A DNA stretch of 64,000 nt, taken from Pithys albifrons albifrons (taxonomy: Eukaryota > Chordata > Aves > Passeriformes > Thamnophilidae). Made by a program: the position numbers and the translations under genes. Positions within the stretch are counted from its first letter, which is position 1. Each line of letters begins with the position of its first letter. Of this stretch, positions 1-10,000 are shown piece by piece. The stretch covers positions 32,004,616 to 32,068,615 of the forward strand of contig NC_092467.1 in the NCBI RefSeq assembly GCF_047495875.1. Direction: 5' to 3'. Below the pieces are notes generated by a model, which was given only the letters and a program-made list of their open reading frames with translations, had not been told where the DNA came from and made no database searches.

Positions 1-650
1 CTGTTTGGCTGCTGAGCACAACTTCTTGACCATGAGATCAGCTCAGTTGGTTCAAACTTGGCTGTAACAATGCCAAGGTCATGGGTTCAATCCCCTCTGT
101 GGGCCATTGACTTGAGAGTTGGACTCGATGGTCCTGGTGGGTCCTTCCAGCTCAGAAGAGTCTGGGATTCTTCCCTGGCTGTGAAAAGGGGGATGTTCCC
201 ACCATGCTGAACTTCCCATGGATGAATTGATTGCCTTGTGATAAAGGCAATCACCCAGAGTTGAATGTCCTCCCAGAAGGATGCAGGAGTTTGGCTTTCC
301 CAGCTTTGGAGAGACAAGTTGGAGCACAGCAGAGAGAGATTTGTGCTATTCCTTGTCTGTCCCAACCAGCTGGAGGGTGCTCAGACCTGGTTGGTGTGTC
401 TTGGGTTGGGTGGAATTTTAATTGGGTTGATTTTGGACTTGGCAAAGAGCTCTGGAAGTCTGTGGAGAGGAAATATATCCAAAAAACCTCCATTTGGCTG
501 CTGAGCACAACTTCTTCCCTGGCTGTGAAAAGGGGGATGTTCACACCATGTTGAACTTCCATGTAGGAATTGTGAGCCTTGTGATAAAGGCAATTTTCCA
601 GAGTTGAATGTCCTCCCAGAAGGATTCAGGAATTTGGCCCTTTCTCCAGT
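1..650. repeat. Tandem duplication, left copy with SINE
   Basis: Sequence at 4-27 plus 168-300 recurs at 493-640 (TTTGGCTGCTGAGCACAACT, CTGTGAAAAGGGGGATGTTC). About 190 bp of unmatched sequence separates the copies. The left copy is interrupted by the SINE, the right is not. Confidence 0.85.
28..167 (+). mobile_element. tRNA-Ile-derived SINE with CR1-like tail
   Basis: The head has an A-box-like GCTCAGTTGG and a B-box-like GGTTCAATCCC and resembles tRNA-Ile. The tail (ACTCGATGGTCCTGGTGGG, CTTCCAGCTCAGAA) resembles a CR1 3' end. TTCTT at 23-27 and 168-172 is a likely target duplication. The paralogous sequence at 493-520 lacks the insertion. It resembles the passerine TguSINE1 group, by memory only. 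Confidence 0.82.
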
Positions 651-884
651 TTCTCTTGTGCACTGGCTTTGACATCCTCCTTGGAGTAAGTCTGGGGGAG
701 CTTTGCCAAAGTTCCTGGCCAGGAGAAAACCTCAAATGAGTGTTGGTCTCGTTGAGGAAATGCACATTGGGAAGAGGTTTCCTGGATCCTGACTGAGTGG
801 ATTTTCTGTGCCATCCAACAAGGGGGGGACTTCTCTGATGGGACAAGAGGGAATGGCTTCAAACTGGAAGAAGGCAGGTTTAGA

Positions 885-1098
885 TTAGAGGAATTCCTGG
901 TTGGGAGGGTGGGCAGGCCCTGGCACAGGTTGGGCAGAGAAGCTGTGGCTGCTCCATCCCTGGGAGTGTCCCAGGCCATGTTGGACAGGGCTTGGAGCAA
1001 CCTGGGCTGGTGGGAGGTGTCCCTGCCCATGGCAGGGGTGGAACTGGATGATCTTTAGTGTCCATTCCAACCCAAACCATTTTAGGATTCTGTGAATG
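885..1098 (+). mobile_element. CR1 LINE 3' fragment
   Basis: Typical CR1 3' sequence (CAGAGAAGCTGTGGCTGC, CCATGTTGGACAGGGCTTGG, GTGTCCCTGCCCATGGCAGG) ending near ATTTTAGGATTCTGTGA. 5' truncated. Confidence 0.85.
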
Positions 1099-1462
1099 GT
1101 TTGAGCGTATTGGAGGTGTGGGGAGAAGCTGGAGGTGACTCTGTGATCCTTTGTTGGGTCCCATCCCTGCTGACCTCGGTGCTCTTCAGGGTTGGGACAC
1201 AAGCAGTGCTTTCTCTCAAAGGCAGAGTAGGAATAAATACACTTATTTTTTTCTAGAACAGGCACGTGTGGTTGCACAGCTGTGAAACAGCAGGAGGGAT
1301 CCTCAGGGATGCTGGAGAGAGGCATGTTCAGTTCTCTTCAGTTCTGGGCCCCTCAGCTCAGGAAGGACATTGAGGGGCTGGAGCGGGGCCAGAGAAGAGC
1401 AACGAGGCTGGAGAAGGGACTGGATGTGGCACTGAGTGTCCTCTGAAACACCTCCAAGGACA

Positions 1463-1866
1463 GAGAATCCACCATGTCTTGATCCAACCCCACTGTGATC
1501 ACCAGCCCAGGGCACAGAGTGAGAATCCACCATGTCTTGATCCAACCCCACTGTGATCACCAGCCCAGGGCACAGAGTGAGAATCCACCATGTCTTGATC
1601 CAACCCCACTGTGATCACCAGCCCAGGGCACAGAGTGAGAATCCACCATGTCTTGATCCAACCCCACTGTGATCACCAGCCCAGGGCACAGAGTGAGAAT
1701 CCACCATGTCTTGATCCAACCCCACTGTGATCACCAGCCCAGGGCACAGAGTGAGAATCCACCATGTCTTGATCCAACCCCACTGTGATCACCAGCCCAG
1801 GGCACAGAGTGAGAATTCACCATGTCTTGATCCAACCCCACTGTGATCACCAGCCCAGGGCACTGA
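1463..1866. repeat. 58-bp tandem array, seven units
   Basis: Units start GAGAATCCACCATGTCTTGA at 1463, 1521, 1579, 1637, 1695, 1753 and 1811 (the last with one change). The unit is the reverse complement of the CR1 tail next to it. Confidence 0.95.
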
Positions 1867-1904
1867 GTGCCCTGGGCTGGTGATCACAGTGGGGTTGGAT
1901 CAAG
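1826..1904. repeat. Perfect 39-bp hairpin
   Basis: Arms 1826-1864 and 1866-1904 are exact reverse complements with one base between them. The left arm starts CTTGATCCAACCCCACTGTG. It could form a stable cruciform. Confidence 0.97.
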
Positions 1905-2490
1905 GGTTGGACTTGATGATCTCAGAGGTCTCTTCCAACCCAACTGAGAAGAGTAACGAGGCTGGAGAAGGGACTGGAGCACAAGCCCTGTGGGGAGAGG
2001 CTGAGGGAGCTGGGGGTGTTCAGCTGGAGAAGAGGAGGCTCAGGGGGGACACTGTCTGGAACTCCCTGAAGGGAAGTTCTGGCCAGGTGAGGGTTGGTCT
2101 CTTCTCCCAGGCACTCAGCAATAGGACAAGGGGGCACGATGGGCTCAAGCTCTGCCAGGGGAGGTTTGGGTTGGAGATCAGGAAGAAATTCTTTGCAGAG
2201 AGAGTGCTCAGGGATTGGAATGGGCTGCCCAGAGAGGGGGTGGATTCCCCATCCCTGGAGGTTTTTCAGCTGAGCTTGGCCGTGGCACTGAGTGCCATGA
2301 TCTGGTAAAGGGACTGGAGTTGGCCCAAGGGTTGGACTTGATGATCTCGGAGGGCTTTTCCAACCCAATCCATTTTATCATTCTGTGTTTTTTCCTGATT
2401 TTTCAGGTTACTAGAAGGGATTTAAAGCCAAAAATGCTGCCTGGACTCTTGGATGTGTGAGCGGTGCTTTGTGAGGAGCCTGGCACTGTT

Positions 2491-3706
2491 GTCTGCTGTG
2501 CCATCCCTGCTGATGGCTGTGCCATCCCTGCCTGGCAGTGTGTCTGCTGTGCCATCCCTGCTGATGGCTGTGCCATCCCTGCCTGGCAGTGTGGCTGCTG
2601 TGCCATCCCTGCCTGGCACTGTGTCTGCTGTGCCATTCCTGCTGATGGCTGTGCCATCCCTGCCTGGCAGTGTGTCTGCTGTGCCATCCCTGCCTGGCAC
2701 TGTGTCTGCTGTGCCATTCCTGCTGATGGCTGTGCCATCCCTGCCTGGCAGTGTGGCTGCTGTGCCATCCCTGCCTGGCACTGTGTCTGCTGTGCCATTC
2801 CTGCTGATGGCTGTGCCATCCCTGCCTGGCAGTGTGTCTGCTGTGCCATCCCTGCTTGTCAGTGTGGTTGCTGTGCCATCCCTGCCTGGCAGTGTGTCTG
2901 CTGTGCCATCCCTGCCTGGCAGTGTGTCCGCTGTGCCCCCCCTGCCTGTCAGTGTGGCTGCTGTGCCATCCCTGCTGATGGCTGTGCCCCCCCTGCCTGG
3001 CAGTGTGTCTGCTGTGCCCCCCCTGCCTGGCACTGCGTCTGCTGTGCCCCCCCTGCCTGGCAGTGTGTCCGCTGTGCCCCCCCTGCCTGTCAGTGTGGCT
3101 GCTGTGCCATCCCTGCCTGTCAGTGTGTCTGCTGTGCCATCCCTGCTGATGGCTGTGCCCCCCCTGCCTGGCAGTGTGTCTGCTGTGCCCCCCCTGCCTG
3201 GCACTGCGTCTGCTGTGCCCCCCCTGCCTGTCAGTGTGTCTGCTGTGCCCCCCCCTGCCTGGCACTGCATCTGCTGTGCCCCCCCTGCCTATCAGTGTGG
3301 CTGCTGTGCCCCCCCTGCCTGGCACTGCATCTGCTGTGCCCCCCCTGCCTGTCAGTGTGGCTGCTGTGCCATCCCTGCTGATGGCTGTGCCCCCCCTGCC
3401 TGGCAGTGTGTCTGCTGTGCCCCCCCTGCCTGTCAGTGTGGCTGCTGTGCCCCCCTGCCTGTCAGTGTGGCTGCTGTGCCCCCCTGCCTGTCAGTGTGTC
3501 TGCTGTGCCCCCCTGCCTGGCACTGCGTCTGCTGTGCCCCCCCTGCTTGTCAGTGTGGCTGCTGTGCCCCCCCTGCCTGGCACTGCATCTGCTGTGCCAT
3601 CCCTGCCTGGCAGTGTGGCTGCTGTGCCCCCCCTGCCTGGCACTGTGTCTGCTGTGCCATCCCTGCCTGGCAGTGTGTCTGCTGTGCCCCCCCTGCCTGG
3701 CAGCCC
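2491..3706. repeat. GC-rich minisatellite, mixed 21- and 30-bp units
   Basis: About 1.2 kb of TGCCATCCCTGCCTGGCAGT-type (30 bp) and TGCCATCCCTGCTGATGGCT-type (21 bp) units. The right half changes from GCCATCC to GCCCCCC. Both unit lengths are multiples of three, so several frames stay open; none looks like a protein. Confidence 0.95.
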
Positions 3707-4192
3707 CACTGATGAATATTTGACAGCCAGGCTTGAACACATGAAAAGCTCTTTGGCTTTCAAGCTGCAGAAACAAAACCCGCCCTTGGAGCTTCGCTTT
3801 GCCCTCCGAGGTGCCCACAAAGGGAAGAGACTTCAGAGCTGGGCAGATTCGAGGGGGGGAAGAAGCTTTCAAAAAAAGGGGGGAAAAAAAAGCCCGAGGG
3901 AATGATGCAAATGAGGTGAATGTGTGGGGGATAATGAGCTCGGTGATGAGGGGATGAAAGGCTGGCACTGGAGATGGTGACAATTGAAGAGCAACCCCCA
4001 TGGGGGCTGCGGGAATAGGGACAGGTGTTGGCATCCAACCTGTGGGCAGAGCAAAGGGCTTGGGCTGCCTGCCGGCTGCCAGGGGCACTGCCAGGGCTGG
4101 GGCTGCCTAGGTTGGGGCCAGCACTCACTGGTCACTGCTCTGGGTGGGGAAATTAAGAAGGAAATACAGAAATCTGGGGGGAAAAAAAGGAA

Positions 4193-5520
4193 GAGGATTC
4201 CTCACACTGCAGTTTTTGGGTTGAGGTGAAGAGCGTTTGGGACATTTGATGCCAGTCTCAGGTTTATTCAGGCTCCTGTGAAATGGGTGAGTTGGAGCAG
4301 GGAATGTGCCACCCTTGGTGCCCAGAGAGGATTCCCCACACTGTGTTTTTTGAGTTGAGGTGAAGAACATTGTGAGATTCAATCAGAGGAGAACATTTGA
4401 TGCCAGTCTCAGGTTCATTCAGTCTCCTGTCAAAGAGGGTGAGTTGGAGCAGGGAATGTGCCACCCTTGGTGCCCAGAGAGGATTCCTCACACTGTGGTT
4501 TTTGGGTGAGATGAAGAGTGTTTGGGACTCAGGGGAGAACATTTGATGCCAGTCTCAGGTTTATTCAGTCTCCTGTGAAATGGATGAGTTGGAGCAGGGA
4601 AGGTGCCACCCTTGGTGCCCAGCCAGGATTCCCCACACTGTGGTTTTTGAGTTGAGGTGAAGAGCATTGTGAGATTCAATCAGAGAACATTTGATGCCAG
4701 TCTCAGGTTTATTCAGTCTCCTGTGAAATGGGTGAGTTGGAGCAGGGAATGTGCCACCCTTGGTGCCCAGAGAGGATTCTTCACACTTCAGTTTTTGGGT
4801 GAGTGAAGGGCATTTTGGGACTCAAGGGAGAACAACATTTGATGCCAGTCTCAGGTTTATTCAGGCTCCTGTGAAATGGGTGAGTTGGAGCAGGGAATGT
4901 GCCACCCTTGGTGCCCAGCCAGGATTCCCCACACTGTGGTTTTTGGGTGAGGTGAAGAGCATTGTGAGATTCAATCAGAGGAGAACATTTGATGCCACTC
5001 TCAGGTTCATTCAGTCTCCCTTCAGATGGATGAATTGGAGCAGGGAATGTGCCACCCTTGGTGCCCAGCCAGGATTCCTCACACTGTGGTTTTTGGGTGA
5101 GTGAAGAGCATTTTGGGACTCAGGGAAGAACAACATTTGATGCCAGTCTCAGGTTCATTCAGTCTTCTGTCAAATGGATGAATTGGAGCAGGGAATGTGC
5201 CACCCTTGGTGCCCAGCCAGGATTCCCCACACTGTGGTTTTTGGGTGAGTGAAGGGCATTTTGGGACTCAGGGGAGAACATTTGATGCCAGTCTCAGGTT
5301 TATTCAGTCTCCTGTCAAAGAGGGTGAGTTGGAGCAGGGAATGTGCCACCCTTGGTGCCCAGCCAGGATTCCTCACACTGTGGTTTTTGAGTTGAGGTGA
5401 AGAGCATTGTGAGATTCAATCAGAGGAGAACATTTGATGCCAGTCTCAGGTTTATTCAGTCTCCTGTCAAATGGGTAAATTGGAGCAGGGAAGGTGCCAC
5501 CCTTGGTGCCCAGCCAGGAT
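4193..5520. repeat. 147-bp tandem array, nine units
   Basis: AGGATTCC(C/T)CACACTGTGG recurs at about 4193, 4330, 4483, 4625, 4774, 4919, 5070, 5219 and 5367, with a broken start at 5517. Units have GGGTGAGT-like motifs. The array ends inside a CR1 without a spacer. Confidence 0.93.
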
Positions 5521-5526
5521 TCCTCC

Positions 5527-6106
5527 CCACAAGCCCTGTGGGGAGAGGCTGAGGGAGCTGGGGGTGTTCAACCTGGAGAAGAGGAGGCTCAGGGGAGACC
5601 TCAGCACTGTCTGGAACTCCCTGAAGGGATGTTGGACCCAGGGGGAAGTTGGTCTCTTCTCCCAGACAACCAACAGTAGGACAAGAGGGCACAGCTCAAG
5701 CTCTGCCAGGGGAGGTTTGGGTTGGATATCAGGAAGAAATTCTTTGCAGAGAGAGTGCTCAGGCATTGGAATGGGCTGCCCAGAGAGGGGGTGGATTCTC
5801 CATCCCTGGAGGTGTTTAAGATGAGACTGGATGTGGCACTGAGTGAGAATCCACCACATCTTGATCCAACCCTACTGTGAGAATCCACCACATCTTGATC
5901 CAGCCCTACTGTGAGAATCCACCACATCTTGATCCAACCCCACTGTGATCACCAGCCCAGGGCACTCTGTGCCCTGGGCTGGTGATCACAGTGGGGTTGG
6001 ATCAAGGGTTGGACTTGATGATCTCAAGGTCTCTTCCAACCCAGTTGGATCAAGGGTTGGACTTGATGATCTCAAGGTCTCTTCCAACCCAACTCATTCT
6101 ATGATT
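5527..6106 (+). mobile_element. CR1 LINE 3' part with hairpin
   Basis: Begins ACAAGCCCTGTGGGGAGAGG at the edge of the 147-bp array and ends at CCAACCCAACTCATTCTATG ATTCT. The 3' region holds three short repeats of an inverted tail (5851-5940) and a hairpin. Confidence 0.88.
5928..6006. repeat. Perfect 38-bp hairpin
   Basis: Arms 5928-5965 and 5969-6006 are exact reverse complements with a 3-base loop. Same sequence as the hairpin at 1826. Confidence 0.96.
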
Positions 6107-6429
6107 CTTTGGGCTTACCTGGAGCTTCACTGAGTTGGTTTGGGGCTTCTTGGTCTCCTTGGCAGGACTTGAAGCCCTTCAATGCTCAGCCAGAGTCACC
6201 TCCAGGTGTCAGTTCTTTAATGAAAGGGAAGTTTAATGCAATGAAAATTCATGGCAAACTCTGTGTTCAAAACCCCATTGCTGGATGGTAAATGTGTTTT
6301 ATTATTTTACCTTTTCTGCTGTCTGGGGCCAATGTTATTAATTGCTTGACTCAGAGTCCTTAAACCACCAAAAGAAAAGTGCAGGGAGCAAATCAGATAA
6401 TTATTTAACAGACACAGGATTAATCAACA

Positions 6430-6790
6430 TCACTGAATGGTTTTTATTAAATAAAAATGATTTTTTTATTGCAGGAGATGGATGTGAAACAAATACAGAA
6501 GGAACACCCCTTATTTTTTAGTGGTGAAAAAACCCCAATTTTTTTTTACATTTCTGGGTTGAGTTCTGACAGAAATGAAGGATTTTTTTAGGTTTTTTTG
6601 CTGTCCTGGCTCTACATTGAGAGGCTCAAATCCTTCCTTTGGCTTGAAAGGAAAAACTTCAAACAATGGCCCTGACAGGAAAGGGCAGCAAAGGAGAAGA
6701 GGGAATTGCAGGGAGAGGAAAAGCAGGGAAATATTTCAGGATTTCTTGTCAGCAGAGTCTCCTGGTAGAGAAACAGAAACTTTCCATTGA
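6430..6790 (+). repeat. Segment paralogous to 21940-22290
   Basis: GGTTTTTATTAAATAAAAAT, CAATGGCCCTGACAGGAAAG and CAGAGTCTCCTGGTAGAGAA occur in the same order here and at 21940-22290. It lies just before exon a. Confidence 0.88.
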
Positions 6791-6875
6791 AGTTGCCTGT
6801 TCAGGAAATGGGGGACAATACAAAAAAACCAACAACTGACTTAATTTCAAGATCCCTTTTTGCTTCTCTTTGCAG

Positions 6876-7024
6876 TTGGCCAAAAAAATCCGGGAGAAAT
6901 TCAACCGTTACTTGGACGTGGTGAATCGGAACAAGCAGGTGGTGGAGGCCTCGTACACTGCCCACCTCACCTCACCCCTGACTGCCATCCAGGACTGCTG
7001 CACCATCCCCCCATCCATGATGGA
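6876..7024 (+). CDS. CACHD1: CACHD1 exon a (VWA N-terminal region)
   Basis: Codes residues 1-49 of the window product plus two bases of the next codon. It starts [17 protein letters not shown] and ends TIPPSMM. The acceptor is a pyrimidine-rich tract ending TTTGCAG, and the donor is GA|GTGAGT. It belongs to the VWA_N-type segment that precedes the VWA domain in alpha2delta-like proteins. Its last 26 bp or so, with the donor, are copied three times in the following intron (8004, 9022, 9648). Confidence 0.95.
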
Positions 7025-10000
7025 GTGAGTAGTAAGGCCTGAAATCCTTGGAAAAATGAGGGAAAATAGGATTTCTTGGCAAAACTCCCTGTGGTTTGTT
7101 GAGTCTGGGGAAGGGAGAGGGCAGAACCTCAGAGGTGCTCCTGGGGAAGGGGACAGGGGTAACCCAGGCTGTTGGCACTGAACTGGTGATGCCCTCAGGA
7201 GTTCCATCCTCTTGGCTTCCCTGGTGTCACCCAGGGGCACTGTTATCAGTTGGCACTGACCTGGTGATGCCTTCAAGGTTCCATCCTCTTGGCTTCCCTG
7301 GTGTCACCCAGGGGCACTTTATCAGTTGGCACTGACCTGGTGATGCCTTCAGGGTTCCAACCCTTTGGCTTCCCTGGTGTCACCCGTGGGCAGAGTTCAC
7401 CTGTTGGCACTGACCTGGTGATGCCTTCAAGGTTCCATCCTCTTGGCTTCCCTGGTGTCACCCAGGGGCACTGTTATCAGTTGGCACTGACCTGGTGATG
7501 CCTTCAAGGTTCCATCCTCTTGGCTTCCCTGCTGTCACCCAGGGGCAGTTTATCAGTTGGCACTGACCTGGTGATGCCTTCAAGGTTCCATCCCCTTGGC
7601 TTCCCTGGTGTCACCCATGGGCACTTCAACTGTTGGCACCAAACTGGTGATGCCCTCAGGAGTTCCATCCTCTTGGCTTCCCTGGTGTCAACCATGGGCA
7701 GAGTTCACCTGTTGGCACTGAACTGGTGATGCCTTCAAGGTTCCATCCCTTTGTCTTCCCTGGTGTCACCCATGGGCAGAGTTCACCTGTTGGCACTGCA
7801 CTGGTGATACCTTCAAGGTTCCATCCCTTTGGCTTCCCTGATGCCACCCAGGGGCACTTTATCGGTTGGCACTGACCTGGTGATGCCTTCAAGGTCTGCA
7901 GTTACAGAGTGACTGTTGTACCTGTCAGGTAAAACCTTCCTTGCTCTGAATGGGTTATTAAAAATCATGTGGTGAGTCCCAAAAAGAACTTGGATTCCTT
8001 TCCTGCACCATCCCCCCCTCCATGATGGAGTGAGTCTCAAAGCCTGAAATCCTTGGGCTGGCTTGGAAAAAATGAGGAAAAATAGGATTTCTTGGGAAAA
8101 CTCCCTGTGGTTTGTTGAGTCTGGGGAAGGGAGAGGGCAGAACCTCAGAGGTGCTCCTGGGGAAGGGGACAGGGGTAACCCAGGGTGTTGGCACTGAACT
8201 GGTGATGTCTTCAAGATTCCACCCCTTTGGCTTCCCTGGTGTCACCCATGGGCAGAGTTCACCTGTTGGCACTGAACTGGTGATTTCTTCAAGGTTCCAT
8301 CCCTTTGGCTTCCCTGGTGCCACGCAGGGGCAGAGTTCACCTGTTGGCTCTGAACTGGTGATTTCTTCAAGGTTCCATCCCTTTGGCTTCCCTGGTGCCA
8401 CGCAGGGGCACTTTATCAGTTGGCACTGAACGGGTGATGCCTTCAAGGTTCCATCCCCTTGTCTTTCCTGGTTCCACACCAGGGGCACTTCAACTGTTAG
8501 CACCAAACTGGTGATGCCCTCAGGAGTTCCATCCTCTTGGCTTCCCTGGTGTCACCCATGGGCAGAGTTCACCTGTTGGCACTGCACTGGTGATGCCTTC
8601 AAGGTTCCATCCCTTTGGCTTCCCTGATGCCACCCATGGGCAGTTTATCAGTTGGCACTGACCTGGTGGTGCCTTCAAGGTTCCATCCCTTTGGCTTCCC
8701 TGGTGTCACCCATGGGCACTTCAACTGTTGGCACCAAACTGGTGATGCCCTCAGGAGTTCCATCCCCTTGGCTTCCCTGGTGTCACCCATGGGCAGAGTT
8801 CACCTGTTGGCACTGACCTGGTGGTGCCTTCAAGGTTCCATCCCTTTGGCTTCCCTGGTGCCACACCCAGGGGCAGTTTATCAGTTGGCACTGAGCTGGT
8901 GATGCCTTCAAGGTCTGCAGTTACAGAGTGACTGTTGTACCTGTCAGGTAAAACCTTCCTTGCTCTGAATGGGTTATTAAAAATCATGTGGTGAGTCCCA
9001 AAAAGAACTTGGATTCCTTTCCTGCACCATCCCCCCCCTCCATGATGGAGTGAGTCTCAAAGCCTGAAATCCTTGGGCTGGCTTGGAAAAAATGAGGAAA
9101 AATAGGATTTCTTGGCAAAACTCCCTGTGGTTTGTTGAGTCTGGGGAAGGGAGAAGGCAGAACCTCAGAGGAGCTGGGAAAGGGGACAGGGGTAACCCAG
9201 GGTGTTGGCACTGAACTGGTGATGCCCTCAGGTGTTCCATCCCCTTGGCTTCCCTGGGGCCACCCAGGGGCAGTTTATCAGTTGGCACTGACCTGGTGAG
9301 GCCTTCAAGGTTCCATCCCCTTGGCTTCCCTGGTGTCACCCATGGGCACTTCAACTGTTGGCACCAAACTGGTGATGCCTTCAAGGTTCCATCCCTTTGG
9401 CTTTCCTGGTGTCATCCATGGGCAGAGTTCACCTATTGGCACTGAACTGATGATGCCTTCAAGGTTCCATCCCTTTGGCTTCCCTGATGCCACCAGGGGC
9501 ACTTTATCAGTTGGCACTGAGCTGGTGATGCCTTCAAGGTCTGCAGTTACAGAGTGACTGTTGTACCTGTCAGGTAAAACCTTCCTTGCTCTGAAGGGGT
9601 TATTAAAAATCATGTGGTGAGTCCCAAAAAGAACTTGGATTCCTTTCCTGCACCATCCCCCCCTCCATGATGGAGTGAGTCTCAAAGCCTGAAATCCTTT
9701 GGCTGGCTTGGAAAAAATGAGGAAAAATAGGATTTCTTGGCAAAACTCCCTGTGGTTTGCTGTTTCTGAGGAAGAACAAGGCAGAACTGCAGAGGTGCCT
9801 CTTGCCTTGTCCTCAGATTCTTCTACATTTCTAAATACATTTCTAACTACCTTTTACATTTCTCAACCCCTCTTCCATTTCTAAATACACTTTACAAAAA
9901 ACATTTTATGGTTTTCCCATAAAGGAAAAAAGGGCTTTAAACAACAACTGGGAGTCAGCTGGAAGTAAAAAAAAAAAAAAAAAGGACCAAAGTTTATTCA

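Larger units (their letters stand above)
1337..2390 (+). mobile_element. CR1 LINE 3' part with internal array and hairpin
   Basis: Begins CAGTTCTGGGCCCCTCAGCT and ends at CCAACCCAATCCATTTTATC ATTCTGTG. It is interrupted by a 58-bp array (1463-1866) made of an inverted copy of the CR1 tail, then resumes with the usual CR1 3' region. It codes no intact protein. Confidence 0.85.
1..6875 (+). other. Intron, left part (before exon a)
   Basis: The intron continues beyond the left edge. It holds a duplicated segment with a SINE (1-650), two CR1 fragments, a 58-bp array with hairpin, the 2491-3706 minisatellite, the 147-bp array, another CR1 and a copy of a segment also found at 21940-22290. I see nothing recognisable in 303-490, 650-884, 1099-1336, 3707-4190 and 6107-6430. 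Confidence 0.85.

Noticed and set aside
28..110. tRNA-Ile gene
   Set aside because: Boxes A and B are recognisable but the stems do not fold well and a CR1-like tail follows; it is a SINE, as at 29367, 33433 and 33633.
2453..3905. Long cysteine- or proline-rich open frames on both strands
   Set aside because: They come from 21- and 30-bp tandem units, exist in several frames at once and match no family.
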